DNA of 64,000 nt, from NCBI GenBank assembly GCA_963682055.1, contig OY821745.1, positions 31,245,342 through 31,309,341 of the forward strand, given 5' to 3'. The translations under genes and the position numbers were made by a program. Origin of the DNA: Primula veris. Lineage: Eukaryota > Streptophyta > Magnoliopsida > Ericales > Primulaceae. Each line of letters opens with the position of its first letter. Positions within the stretch are counted from its first letter, which is position 1. The notes beneath the pieces are model-generated. The model was not told where the DNA came from, did no database searches, and saw only the letters and a program-made list of their open reading frames with translations. Positions 33,525-45,999 of this stretch are shown here, piece after piece.

Positions 33525-34096
33525 TTCGGAAAAATCTTCCAGCAAAGCTATAACTATTGCAATAAATATGAATTCATTGCAGAGTGGCTGAAATACTCAG
33601 AACAGTAAAAGCTCGTCTATTTCTTTTATGCCTTTTTTATTTCGTTTTATTTCTGAAATTTAATTTCAGTATTTCAATTTCCTGTACTTAGCTGTATCAT
33701 TTCGTCCGACGAGCAAGCGCGTGTGTGGTACACAATACATACATGTGTATATAAATACACAACTTAATATCCACATGGGATAACTTTGTATATATATTGT
33801 AAAAATGACTCTTCATTTTCCAATGTGGGACAATTCCCAATAAGTTATTCTCATTAAACCCATTTTCCAGCATTAAGAATTTTCCTCTTTCTCAACCCCA
33901 ATCTTTGACGCCAATTTCCGTTCACTCCCATTCTCCGAATAGGTCATGCGATGTACCGTTACGAACATTGTCATACCATCTACTCAACCGTCTTGAGTAT
34001 GGTGTCAAAAGACAACGGCTGTCACTTGGAATCTTGATTCAAATATGGTTTCGTGACCATTCGGAAACTACCATGTTAAACATGGTTTTTCCAACA
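33525..34096 (-). mobile_element. Copia LTR-like fragment related to the LTR at 60-62 kb
   Basis: Shares with the LTR at 60460-61903 the series 'gcgcgtgtgtggtacaca', 'tgtaaaaat', 'ccattttccag', 'ctccgaataggtcatgcga', 'cttgagtatgg' and a terminal 'ttttccaaca' (end of LTR at 34096, minus orientation). The left limit is uncertain; no target-site duplication was confirmed. It sits where the first exon of B3 gene E would be expected. Probably a diverged solo LTR. Confidence 0.6.
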
Positions 34097-34449
34097 AAAA
34101 TTAGTAAACGTCACAAGATCTCGAAAAAAGAGACCAATAAGAACTCAAGAATTATAGGGAAGTCTTGCAAAAAAAAAGAAGTAAAAATTTAAAACAAGGG
34201 TCTTCAATCGCAAGAGAGCACAAATTTGGGGATTGCCTTTGAAAAAACAAGCCTTTACTAAAACAAATAGTACAAAAGACAAACAAAACAAAGTTGATTT
34301 CTTAGCAGTTCTCTCTTGATTATTTTATTGTTTCAACTTTTGGTTTTGAAAATTTATGTATATTGTCCTTTTTCCAAAACTGATCGGTTTATTTGTTATC
34401 TTAATGTTCCATCTACATCATGATGTTACACACTTATTCTTCTATATAA

Positions 34450-35127
34450 TTAACAATAATATGTAACGTTGGACCCATAAACAACATTAGCGAACGTACC
34501 TGCCTGTGACAACTTTTGATTACGTGGCGATCGACGAAGTGACTGAACGGAAAGCCTCTTTTCAGTTTCATCAGGCATTACCTTTTGATTAGGTGGCGAT
34601 TGACAAAGTGACGGAACAGTAAGCCTCTCTTCATTTTCATCAGAAGTTTCCAAATTTATACCATGAGTCCCTGTATTTCTTAATTTGGAACCAAAACAAC
34701 CTTTTCGCAGCCATTTGGACCGGACGAGACAAAGTCAAAGACATTATTAGAAAGTAGCCGGAAAATCACAAAGTGCCTGTATTTTAAATCATTATCCGTC
34801 ACCAGCATTTCCCAACCATCACCAATGAAAATTTTCTTCTCAGCAAATCGTTCTATTTTGACATCCCATTTTGATGGCCCTCGTTTAACTTTAATAATTG
34901 CATTTTTAGGTAACGTGACACCAAATTTGGCCTCGAAAGTTGGTGGTATATGCTACAAATGTACATACAAGACATGAGACTAGACTAATTATCAATGTAT
35001 AACCACCAGTTAATTAACATAGTAAAATACTAAAATGTGTGTAAGAGAGTGTAACTCACAAGTTTCTCAGCATATTCACCCATTAAGACCTTGAAAAAAA
35101 TGGAAAATGCTCATGATTACTATCCAT
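34450..35127 (-). pseudogene. B3 gene F: single-domain B3 pseudogene
   Basis: Counterpart of gene G. Exon 1 (35127-35060) starts MDSNHEHFPF but lacks one base relative to G, so the frame stops at once. Exon 2 (34952-34450) carries a B3 domain (RGPSKWDVKIERF, GDGWEMLVTDNDL, FRLLSNNVFDF, GPNGCEKVV) and loses another base near 34690, again breaking the frame. The C-terminal part holds a 20-residue internal duplication absent from G (units ending SPPNQK and SPRNQK). The upstream region is split by a LINE (35173-38274). Confidence 0.75.
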
Positions 35128-35172
35128 TTCGATTTCCAAATCTGAGAAGTAGAAAGAGTAACTATGATTTTT

Positions 35173-38100
35173 CCCCCTCAATAACGGCTCTATTATTATT
35201 TCCAAACAACAAAGTCTTCTATGTGATAGTCCCCCATAGTGGTCCTTAAGAATTGTGGCAAAACAGCAAACTATGATATCAATCTTAGCAAAAAACAAAT
35301 CTTGGAATAATAGGGCCCTAATGCTGCTTTGTTAGAAAAAAGCTAACATAAACTATTATCATAAAACCTAATGGCCGAGAAATGAGTTCAAAAAACTATT
35401 CCTTCTCCTTATACTCCCTGACCTTATTTCTCTCACAAAACAGACCAGTTGTGATCTAAGGTGAGTGATTTTTGAAACCCAAAGTCCCAAACTACTAAGT
35501 TTTAGAAACAACTCAGTTTAGCAATATCGTTAAAAGCAGTTTAGCTAGAAAAGCACAATACAAGAGTGAAAGTCACCCATTCTAATTACAGCCTATAAGA
35601 GTTTTATCCTTAAAAGAGTGGGTGTCATTTTTATCTAATCTGTAAACAGTAAGGATTTTTTTAGGCAAATGGTCAGGGTTGTCCATGATTATCTCAGCTC
35701 CATTTGCTCCCATCTTTGCAAGTTCATGTGCTGTTTGGTTTTGCTCTCTGTATACATGATAAAAGTCAGTGCAAATTAAGCCTAGAAGCATGCTAATATC
35801 TTTCCAAATTTCTTGGAATTTTAAGTCTAGTTTAATACCTTTGTTCCACTAGTTTACAATGATTTTAGAATCTGATTCTACTATAATGTCAAATAAATCC
35901 ATACCATAACACATGATCAAGACATTATATAGAGCCAAGAGCTCTGTCATCATGCTAGAGTCACCCTTGTGGTGAAAAGAAAGTCTTGACCATCTTACCT
36001 TTACAATCTCTGATCACACCACCATTACCTGAGCCAACTGAGATAGCTAAACCATCCATATTTAATTTGAGCCTACCTGAAGGAGGACATTTCCAACTCA
36101 CAAGAATGAGAATCTTAGTTCTGTAATTAATCAAGGAGATACCTAGGCCTATCAATGTAATTTTCTGAAAGTTCTTAGCAGGTGATGTAGGTTTGATAAA
36201 AAAGTTAATTTCTCTAAGCCAATTGAGAATTTTAGCAATGATATTAGTGGCACACATGGGGATACCATCGTGTTTGGATCTGTTTTTACTTACCCAAATT
36301 TCCCACAATATGAGAGGGGGGATAGTAGCAGCAATTCTACCAAAGTGTGTACCATCACAATTGTTAAACCAGTTATTAACATTAGTTTTCCAGTCTACTA
36401 AAACATGATGATTGTAATCAAAGTTATTATAGAAATGTTTCCATACCTTATCTGCTATGAGGCTACCTTCCATAAGATGGGAGATACTGTCACAAGAAGG
36501 GTTAATACAACAGGTACATTTGGTAGCCATAGAGATGCCATATTTTTTAACATCTTCTTCCAGTTTAATACCATTATGCCATAATTTCCACATGTAAACT
36601 GAGATTTTATTGGGCAGCAAAGGGTTCCAAATATGTTTGGCTATAGAAACAACAGTGTTTATGGCTTTGATATAATTATAGGCATTTTTAAAAGTGAGAT
36701 CCCCATTATGGGCAAGAGGCCACTATCTAATATCTGTATCATTTCTTAAACAAATAGAGAGCTGTGTTACCTTAGTTATTAGGGCTCTTCCTCCCATGAG
36801 ACTCAAAAGAGCTGTATCCCAAGAAGCACCTTGTATAACTTACTTAAAGGAGAACATTAGGAAAAATAACAAAAAATTCCTCACTAAGTAAACCTTTACC
36901 TGACCAATTTTCATACCAAAAACTCATAGAAACTTCTTTGATACTCCACTCACTATTTGCAATAAGTAAGGCAATTTAGCACCTAAAGTCTTCCCGTTAT
37001 TAGAGTGGTATGGAAGGATATGGGGGCATTCCAATTTACATAATGAGATAAGTATTTTTGATACATAAAAATAGTCCAGGAAGATTCTTCATTAAGTAAT
37101 CTTCAACTCATTTTCATTTGAAGAGCATTCATAACCCCATTCATATCTCTAATCCCCAGACCCCCCTCACTAGTTGGTTTAGTGATTTTGGACCAGCTAA
37201 TCTAGTGATGATTTGTAACCCAAAAGAAATTAGAAAAAACTGCATTAATTTTATCAGTGGTAGTTTTAGGGGGCTGCAGAACAGTTAGAAGATACATAGG
37301 AGAAGAAGAGAGCACATGCTTAATGAGAGTTAGTTTAGCACCAGGTGACAAAATAGAGCTTTTCCAATTGGCCACTTTTTTGTTAATTTTCTCCATAAGA
37401 GGATCATACATACTAGATGTAAGTTTAAAGTGATGACGGGGAATGCCCAGATATTTAGTCGGGAAATTACCCTCAATAAATCATGTGGCAGCAGCTATAA
37501 TAGTATTTCTAGTTAAAAGACAACATTTTTATTGTAAATTAAGAAAACACTTTTGCTTTTATTAAGAAGTTGCCCTAAAGTTAATTTATAGCTATTTATA
37601 AACCTCATAAGCTTATCTAAGTTTTGTTTACTACCATTAGTGAAAATAAGGATATCATCTGCAAAAAGAATGTGTGAAATATTAGAAATATTAGTAGGGA
37701 TTTTATAAGGAATAAGAGTACCATATTTATCTCTTCTAATCCTCTGCTGAGTACCTCCTCTGCAATGATAAAAAGCAGTGGTGATAGTGGATCTGCTTGT
37801 TTCATCCCCTGCTAGAAGAGAAATACCCTGATTGTACACCATTAATGCTAACAGAGTAGTTAACAAATTTAACACACTTTAAAACCATTTTAATCCATGT
37901 CTTGTCAAACCCAAAGCCAACAAAAACTTTGTCAAGAAAATCTCAGTGTAGTCTATCAAAAGATTTGGCCATATCTAGCTTAAAGACCACATTACCCCCT
38001 CTAACAGTGTCTCCTAAGTGTTTTAAGAGTTATTGGGATAGTAAAATGGCATCTGTAATATACTTACCATTCACAACCACTTTAACATAAACTGATGGGT

Positions 38101-38274
38101 CTATATTGTGAGAAATCACTATGGTCATCAACTTTAGGTATTAAAACTATAAGAGAAGAACTAAAAGTTAGAGGGAGTATATCTCTTTTAAAGAACCTAA
38201 TAACAACCTCTACTAAATCCATGTGAATAATTTCCTAGCAATCCATAAAGAAAATGTAAGAAAAACTATCAGGG
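35173..38274 (-). pseudogene. Minus-strand LINE, 5'-truncated and degenerate
   Basis: Reading leftwards from 38274 are reverse-transcriptase motifs (ALIVLIPKVD-like near 38150, FADDILIFTNGSK near 37630-37670, KINKKVANWKSSIL...SPGAKLTLIKHVL near 37330-37390), the zinc-binding region (LPNKISVYMWKLWHNGIKL, 36560-36620), and an RNase H-like tail (WKCPPSGRLKLNMDGLAI near 36050; FYHVYREQNQTAHELAKMG near 35720). Several stops and frameshifts separate the pieces. This is a plant L1-type LINE ORF2. Both ends abut the same 'ctRtgattttk' motif of the B3 upstream region (about 35162-35172 and 38275-38285), the likely target duplication. 35173-35580 is probable 3'UTR. Confidence 0.82.
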
Positions 38275-38275
38275 C

Positions 38276-38809
38276 TGTGATTTTGTTTATTTTTAGTTGT
38301 GAGCTGTGAAAAGTAAGAGTAGGTTATAAAGGGAACAAATTAATAAATGATACTCCCTCTTCCATATTAATTTTCAACTATGAATTTACGTGTATTTTTG
38401 GATATATTATTTATTTAATTAAAATATCGGAATAGAAAATTTGAAAAAAGTTTTACATAGTCAAATTTAATTTAAGTGTATAAAAGTTTTTTCAATTTTT
38501 TTATTTTAGCAATTTAGATGCGTTATTTTTTCCATTTTAAAATTCACGTATTACGATTATAAACAAGTAAATTTTAAGGGAGAAGTACCATATTTTTTAT
38601 TTCAGGCTATAGTAAGTATTTGTTTTTAAGGAATTTTTTTTTTTTTTTTGCACAAAGGGTATTCTGGTATAACTAATATGAAATGAAACTGATTTTTCTT
38701 GGATTAACCATGAACGCGTCACCCTCTGGTTACGTTTATTTACATTCACAGTTTAAATAAATAAAATAGTACTTGTTACATGAGACATTGCACTTGTTTG
38801 TATGTTGAT
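38276..38809 (-). repeat. Upstream region of B3 gene F, displaced by a LINE
   Basis: Resumes the sequence that precedes exon 1 in genes G and H ('tgtgattttgtttatttt...agttgtga') and continues colinear with 46040-46320 ('attctggt', 'gatttttcttggattaacca', 'tttacattcacagttt', 'acttgttac'). It is the original promoter side of gene F, pushed away by the 3.1 kb LINE and cut again by the LINE at 38829. Confidence 0.7.
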
Positions 38810-38828
38810 ATACGTATTTGTACTTTTT

Positions 38829-40152
38829 AGTAATGGATTGCAACCTGCATAAATTTGGCATTAGTATAGCTTTTATGTGTGGGTGTTGCAAAAATTCAGA
38901 AGAGACATTTGACCATCTTTTTAGTAATGGTATAGTTGCAAATGAGGTTTGGAACTTCTTTGAAAGTAAATGGGGTATTTTTATTCAGAATAATTCTTTG
39001 TATGGAAGAATTAACAGTTGGTGGTCTTATATCATTAAGAAAAAGAATTTCTCTGAAAGAAAAATTTGTCAGGTTCTACCTTCTATCATTATTTGGATTA
39101 TTTGGAAATCCAGATGTTCAAGTAAATTTGAGAATATCACAATGAGGTCAAACAATATTATTCGAAATTCTGAAGAGTTGATTATTCAGTCTGGTTATAG
39201 GGAGAAAGATTTCTCTTATTCTAATTACAGTGGTAAGAAGAATATTAAAAAAGTCACTATTATTAAGTGGCTTCATCCTCCAACTGGGTATTTGAAACTT
39301 AATATAGTTGACTGTTACAAACAAGAAGTTTTTAATGGTATTGGTGGTCTGATTAGAGATGAAAATGATTTTTTTATCAAAGAGTTTTCTAGGGTTATCA
39401 CCAGCAATTCAGCTCTTTATTATGAGTTCAAAGCCCTATATTATAGTCTACAAATCTCACCAAAAAAACTTTTAATTATTGAGAGTGATTCACTACAGTT
39501 AATTAATATTATCGAAGGTAAACAAAAATGCCCTTGGAAAGTTTTAGATCTATTTAATTGTATTAAAGATTTATTAAAGGAAGGAGAGTACCTGTTTAAT
39601 CATGTGGCGCGAGAAGGCAACAAAGCTGCTGATCTCCTTGCGAATTGGGAGGGTATCATTATTTCTTCTTGTCTGGATGATTTTCCACAGATATTGAAAG
39701 GGATTATATTTACTGAAGTTAAAGGCTTTTCTAATCTAAGTTTTAGATGAAGATGAAGATGGGGACATAGTTTATTTCTTTCTTAAGTTAATTTAAGACG
39801 AAGATGAAGATGAAGAGCGTAGAAGAGAGGAGAGAGTCTATCTCTTAGGTTATTTCTCAGAGAGAACTGAAGAGGTGCAAGATGACAGATGTTATTACAT
39901 CTGTCCCTAATTACATCTATTTTCAGGTCCAGTCCCTCAATTTTCAATCGCCATTCTATTGAATCCAGAATTAGCAGTTTCTGGAATTTAAGTTTCATTT
40001 ATTTCAATTTGTTGTAATAGTTTGTTTTTATTTCTATTGGGTCTCTAATTTTGAGATTCTCTATGTAATTATTTATGGTTTCTTTCTGTGGGGTTTTCCT
40101 CCGCAGTTTTCATTAATAAATTGTGGATTTCCCCACTAATAATTTTAAAAAA
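38829..40152 (+). mobile_element. 5'-truncated LINE copy with 19-bp target-site duplication
   Basis: 1324 bp flanked by exact 19-bp repeats starting ATACGTATTTGTAC (38810-38828 and 40153-40171), ending in a short A run. The single open frame (to 39750, 307 codons from 38829) holds the end of the zinc-binding region (CGCCKNSEETFDHLFSNG, VWNFFESKWG, LPSIIIWIIWKSRCSSKF) and an RNase H-like domain (LKLNIVDC, GGLIRDE, ESDSLQLINIIEG, HVAREGNKAADLLANWE). The long intact frame and perfect TSD mark it as the youngest LINE insertion here. The true initiator is missing, so it is a 3' fragment and not a gene. Confidence 0.88.
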
Positions 40153-40171
40153 ATACGTATTTGTACTTTTT

Positions 40172-40990
40172 GCATGAAAGTATCAAAACTGAAAATGTTT
40201 AATTGTTTGACTTTCAAAAAGTATATTTATTTGTGTTTTTGACCCTAAAATTGTACTAAAGAGTTATTTACTTTTTTAAAGGTTATATTTTTTCATAATG
40301 ATACACTAAATGTCAACCTTTTCTCAGTTCTCACTAATTTTTTTATATATGCAGTTATGGGGGTAATGACCAACATCTCTTTTTATTTTGGTCCAGTTTT
40401 CCAATAGGTATCACGAGTGTCCTTAATCTTGTTGTACTAATAGTATTAAAGGTATTATAATCTCAGATATTATTGGAAACCACCACTTTATCAGTAACAG
40501 ATGAAAATGATTTCTAAAAATCATAAGCCATGAAATTGGGGGGAGAAAAGCCGAACAGGGTATAAAAAGTTAGGAAAAGGTAAAAAATAAATAAATAACA
40601 ATTACCGAAAATATCCAAAAATATTTTAGAAGTAAAAAAAAATGAATTCACAATAAACAAAAAAAAAAAGGAAAAGTAAAAAAATACCCAAAATTGCCAG
40701 AAAATTGCTACTCCTATTGGGGGAAAGCCGAAAAACTCTGGAAAATCTTAAGTTATCAGAAAATTGCCAGAAGCTTAGAAATTCAAAAAAGATACCCTCA
40801 CAATTCTTTAAAAATCATAAAAAATTCATATGTATTTAAGATACACATTAGGGCTATAAGTACTACTCCTATTCAGTCATCATTAAATTTCAGACTTACA
40901 ATTTTGATACGTTCTTCGTGATTAAGTTTATGGCTCCACAATATGAATCGAACCAAAATCGAATCAGTATCGGGAATCATACCTTTAAGT
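40172..40990 (-). repeat. Continuation of the B3 F upstream duplication
   Basis: Colinear with 46310-46740 upstream of gene G: 'gtactaaagagttat', 'gggggaaagcc', 'aaaaactctg', 'ataccctca', 'gggctataagtactactcc' and 'gatacgttcttc' occur in the same order. It shows that the B3 duplication unit reaches at least 0.7 kb upstream of exon 1. No gene in it; the 75-codon plus frame at 40694 is not believed. Confidence 0.7.
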
Positions 40991-41509
40991 ATAAGTGAGA
41001 GATCGTTAGAATGGTATAGTTTAATATGTTGTTTTTAGTATTTATTTTCAAATTTTATTTTTCTCCTCTAATTTGGTGGAAAATTTTCTATAAACGTAGA
41101 TTTTATCGACCAGAGATGTCTTTCTGAACAACTTCTCTAAATGCAGAATTTTATCATTATCGGTGTCCATAAGTTTTAAAGGGCTGTTCAACAATTTTTT
41201 CCATAGCGTATTTCTGGCATTTATACTTCAACAGCACAATACATGAGATTGTTTCAAGTACTGTTTCGGCACCTTCTTCTGCAACGGATCTTGAGCGCTC
41301 ATGCCCTCTACATATGCTTGAACCTGCATGCGTGTAAATTATTATTACACTGTGTATGCAAAATTTGTTATGTAATCATTTACACGAGCTGAACATATGT
41401 TTCGGCCCTAAAGATCAACCAAAAAGTTTAATTAGTTTTAAATAAGTTAGCTTACAAGTGTCCAAATTATGCTGTCAAGCAAACCCTGACTGAAACAATA
41501 CCACAAAAG

Positions 41510-41665
41510 ATGAGCATAACAAAGTTGATTGCATAACAATTCTCTCTTGATTATTTGTTGTACCAGCTTTTGTTTTCAAAATTAATGTACATATATTGTC
41601 CTTTTTCTAAAACTGTTCGGTTTACTTTCTATTTTAATGTTATATATACAATTTATAATGAGAAG
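41510..41665 (-). repeat. Stray copy of the B3 F 3' flank
   Basis: Matches 34285-34420, directly downstream of gene F: 'acaaagttgatt', 'ttctctcttgattattt', 'tgtcctttttc', 'cggttta'. The B3 exons that should follow to the right are absent, replaced after about 41670 by unrelated sequence starting 'gtcacaccccaaaatggag'. Confidence 0.55.
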
Positions 41666-41669
41666 AGTT

Positions 41670-44600
41670 TGTCACACCCCAAAATGGAGTTGTTACACGG
41701 CCGAATACCACTTCCTTGAGCATGAGGTACACGAAACCAAAACCTATTGAACCCATTTTACAAAACTAAAAGATATTATCCCGTAACATAATCAGAGTGC
41801 AAGAAAGGGAACAAATAACTTTAACTCTAAAGCTTTATTTGAAATCCAAAAACCAAGTAACATTAATATCAATATTCCAATAACCAACAATAAAGGGAAC
41901 CAACTAACAGAAAGGAAAGAAAGAATAGTTGCAAAACCGACAAATAACCATAACATAAATAAATCAATTCTGGTAGTTTTAGATAAACAAACAGATAATT
42001 AAACGCCAATGGAGGTCGCGGCCCGATCCCACAATGAGTCTGTCATCTAACTTAATCACGAACCTGAAAATATTTAAAAGGAGAGAATAAGCTAAACAAT
42101 TAACTGGATGACAGAGAGTTTTCAGAAAAAGCAATTAATTTCATACAATCTGTATCTATATCAAATATATGTCAACTAAATTACTAAATACACTATAAAG
42201 AGAAATAATCTTAGAAAACAATTTATAATCTTTCCAGTTTTACCCCATGTTTGTTTTCTCATAATCATCCTAAAACATAATACAAGTACTTAACAATAGG
42301 TAAATATGGCATAAGATTGATAATCAAAATAATATCAAAATATTAACGGGAACCGAATATAATAATCATTGTCGTACATTCTACTCTATGTAGTTACCTG
42401 TTGGATCCAACTATCCAACGAAAAATTCATTTAGGTTGGCGATCTAATATTTTCTTTTGATACGATGCGGTTAATTAGATCACCCCATTTAAGAGGCTTG
42501 TTACATGATAAACTAGAGATACTTATTAAGTATACCCTAGCTAGCACAGTCACGCACTTAAAAGTCATGTTCCGTGAAATTTTAAATCGTTTAATTAAGA
42601 TCACTTCACTTAAGAAGCATGTTCCTTAAATATAATAGTCTAGTCACAAGTTAACTATTTTCAGACAAACTATACGAGCTCAACATACAATTAATATAGT
42701 TTTCAAATAAACATGGAAATCAAATAACTATAGTTTTGGTACAGCAACACTTACCTGATCAGAATCCGGACCACCGAAAAGATGTCTATTACCACTAAGC
42801 AAATGACCTGAAACACAGTAAAGCTCAATCAATAAGTCTAGAAATTCGCTACTAACAAAAAAATGTAAATGATATATGAGTATATCATTAACAGTTGCAA
42901 TCCCGGGGTATCGTTTCTCCAAATTCCCTATTATTCTATTTACACTACACATAAAGGCTACCTGGATAAACTTCGGGAGTAGGTTTACAAGTTTTGTTTG
43001 AAATTTCATCTAGTTAAACCTATCTAAACTTATTCAGAATATTTTAACTCCTTAACTGTCATAAACCCAATTTGTTTTTTTTATGTTGCCCTTTCTGTCA
43101 CTTATCCGATAATCATGACTATAACAGTTCTAAAATCATCAAAGAATATAAACCTATGATAACTGAATTGGGAAGGATCAAAAGATAAGTTAAATAACCC
43201 TCATAATATATAATATCTCACTCGATTAGAGTAATTACCCGAGAAGAATCGAAACCCTTAAGCAAATCTTTGTTGATAACTCATAACTGCTCATTTTTTC
43301 CTTTATCTTTTATGTTTTTATTTTCTCTCTAATTCTATCTTAATCTTATATTCACGTGTAACTTCCTTAACAATACTTTAATTCTTGAGGTAATTTATGT
43401 TTAATACGTTGCTATCATCTTATATATTGTTAAAAAACACAAAAATGTATTTCTTGTTTAGAATTTAGTACACACCAAATTTTATTGGACTGAAATGTCC
43501 CCCGTTAAACCTCTAGTTCCCTCCTAAATCTCCCTGTTTAAAACTCATATTATCTTTTATGTTTCTCATTAGATATTACAAATTTTTGAAATTATAAAAA
43601 TAAGAAAACTACACTTAAACATCAAAATATATATTTAGAAAAAAAAGTGGAGAGCATTAACCGGACACTGAATAAATGTTTTAGGAGCAACAAATAGCAT
43701 CAAGATTTAAAAAAAAAACACCAAACAAAGGTTAATTAGAAAGCAGCAAATTAAATGATAAAAGTTTGACCTTAATAACATCAAAATATAAAGTATCATA
43801 CAACAAAAATAGGTAGCACCAAAGAAAGTAAAATAAAGTTGAGCAACAAAGAGCAGTACCAACCTGTAAACGAGAATATCACCGAAATAAAATAAAAAAC
43901 AATAAATAATATTAAAAGTACAAACGCAATAAAAAAAATCATCAAAAGGAAACACTAATATACAGTAAAACCCTAGTGAATCTAATGAGAAAACGATGAT
44001 ACGTAAAGAAAAGTTACAAAAGATCAAACTAAAAGAAATCAAACTAAAAGAAGAGTCAGTCAAATCGTAATATTAGTAGGGAGAGTGGTGGGGGGGTGGA
44101 TTTTATGAAAAATTTCGTGTTTGTTTCGTTAAGACCTCGTATTGTTTTCGTTTATTACTAAATGAAATGATAATGGAATAAAATATATATTTCATTTAGT
44201 AAACGAGATGATAATGATAAAGACCCTTTTCGTTTCATTAAATTTCATTTTCGTCTAATAATAAAAAATAAATAAATATATATATATATATAATAAATGT
44301 ATAGTAAAAATATTGTTAATATTAATTTAAAATCCATTATAAAAAAACATATAATGTAATGTGTTAATTGTATTCCGTTGTAAGTTACTGGTTAATGCAA
44401 TAAAATTCATTATAAAAAAATATACAATGTTGTTTATTAATAAAAAGTAATCTAATTATCCGAGACGAGGTGTTATGAAAAAGTACGAAACAAGAAAAAA
44501 TGGGTTCATGAGACGAAACAAAAATGAGACAAAAATTTCATATTTTTAACGAGACGAAAAACAAAATTGACTGTTTTCGTCTCGTTTTGGTTTATTTGAA

Positions 44601-45400
44601 GCCGTACATAAGTGAGTGAGAGTAAAATTAGGGATATAGTGCTATAAGTTAGGGGTGGATAAAAAATCCACAAACCCAACTCGCAAGGATTGGGATGGGT
44701 TGTGTGTTCAAAAAAAAATCAATCCTCTCTATCCTAATCTGCTATATATTTTGCGGTTGGGTTAGGGTTGATGTTTTCAAACCGCGGGTTAATCCGTCCC
44801 AATCCGTTTTAACCCGTAATACATACTTTTAATGGTCAAGATTATGTGTTTATTCTTGTTATTAGATGAACTAATCTTAACCATTAAAAGTTAGTAAATG
44901 AAGGGTTGTGATTGATGTGTAAAGATAATGTGTTTTTTTATGTGTGTATGGATCCTTCCCCATATATATATACACACATAAAAAAACATATTATGTTTAT
45001 ACATTCATCATAACCATACATGTAGTTTAGCCCTAGATTACTTTTAATTATTCACCAAAAATACTCACTTCAAAGTAGTTAAAATGCTATTGTATAGAAA
45101 GTCAAGGGCAATCTATACATAATTTTGATGTTATGCACTTAATCCTAATAAAAATTTGAACTATGTTTTTTTCACAAATAAGTTTTTAGATGTGTACTAA
45201 ATAATCATTTCCTCTTAAAACTTGATCATTAATCAGTACATAAGTACCTCTATAGATTATAGTTTAAACTAGGTATTAAACTAAACCCATGCAATTACAA
45301 ACTTAATACTAAACCACTCGTCAATATATATGAAATGAGTCAAATAACTTGTTTAAAACTGACACAAGATGTTATGCATTTTTACTTCTATATACAGTAT
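41670..45400. other. AT-rich intergenic DNA, probably old transposon material
   Basis: 41670-42110 starts 'gtcacaccccaaaatgg' and carries GC-richer text ('ggtcgcggcccgatcccac') like dispersed plant repeats, family unknown. A minus frame at 42728-43009 (93 codons) has splice-like signals inside but resembles nothing I know. The 118-codon Phe-rich frame at 43707-44063 is an AT-richness artefact. 44100-44580 has repeated 'cgtttcattaa' and 'gagacgaaa' motifs, and 44640-44830 has repeated 'aacccg' motifs, both typical of degraded MITEs. Confidence 0.35.
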
Positions 45401-45986
45401 TTAACAATAAAATGTAACGGACATATAAACAACATTACCAGCCTGTGACAAGTTTTGATTAGGGGGCGATCCACGAGGTGTCAGGACAGTAAGCCTGTGT
45501 TCATTTTCATCAGAAGCTTCAAAATCTACACCACGAGTCCCTGCATTTCTTAATATGGGATCCAAAACAACCTTTTCGCAACCATTTGGACCATACGGGA
45601 CAAAGTCGAAGACATTGTTAGAAAGTAGCCGGAAAAGCAAGATGTCCCCGTGCTTTAAATCATTATTCGTCACCAGCATTCCCCAACCATCACCACTGAA
45701 AAATTTGTCCTCAGAATATTGTTCTATTTTAACGTCCCATTTTGATTCCCCTCGTTTAGCTTTAATCATCACATTTTCAGGCAAAGTAACATCAAACTTG
45801 GCCTCGAAAACTGGTGGTATACGCTACAAAATGTAAATTCAAGCCATGAGGTCAGATTAATAATCAATGTAATAAGTTAAATAATGAGTAAAATGTGTGT
45901 AAGAGAGTGTAACTCACCAGTTTCTCAGCATAATTACCTATTAACGGCTTGTAAAAAGATGGAAAATGCTCAGGTTTACTATCCAT
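45401..45986 (-). CDS. B3 gene G: single-domain B3 protein, 163 aa
   Basis: Two exons, 45986-45918 (69 nt) and 45823-45401 (423 nt), join in frame with a GT-AG intron. Exon 1 encodes MDSKPEHFPSFYKPLIG... and contributes the first B3 strand; exon 2 encodes the rest (RIPPVFEAKFDV, SKWDVKIEQY, GDGWGMLVTNNDLKHGDILLFRL, FDFVPYGPNGCEKVV) and a hydrophilic tail ending VTFYC. There is no second B3 domain. F and H are its broken sisters. The tail and stop are shared with F despite two indels of 9 and 3 bases, both multiples of three, so the C-terminus is probably real and not intron read-through; a donor-like G|GTAATG near 45437 keeps the alternative open. Function unknown; presumably nuclear DNA binding. 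Confidence 0.65.
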
Positions 45987-45999
45987 TTCGACTTCCAAA

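Noticed and set aside
42728..43009. 93-codon protein
   Set aside because: No recognisable family and internal splice-like sites; there was not enough evidence to call a gene.
43707..44063. 118-codon hydrophobic protein
   Set aside because: Phe/Leu/Ile-rich text is what AT-rich DNA gives; no start context, family or conserved neighbour supports it.
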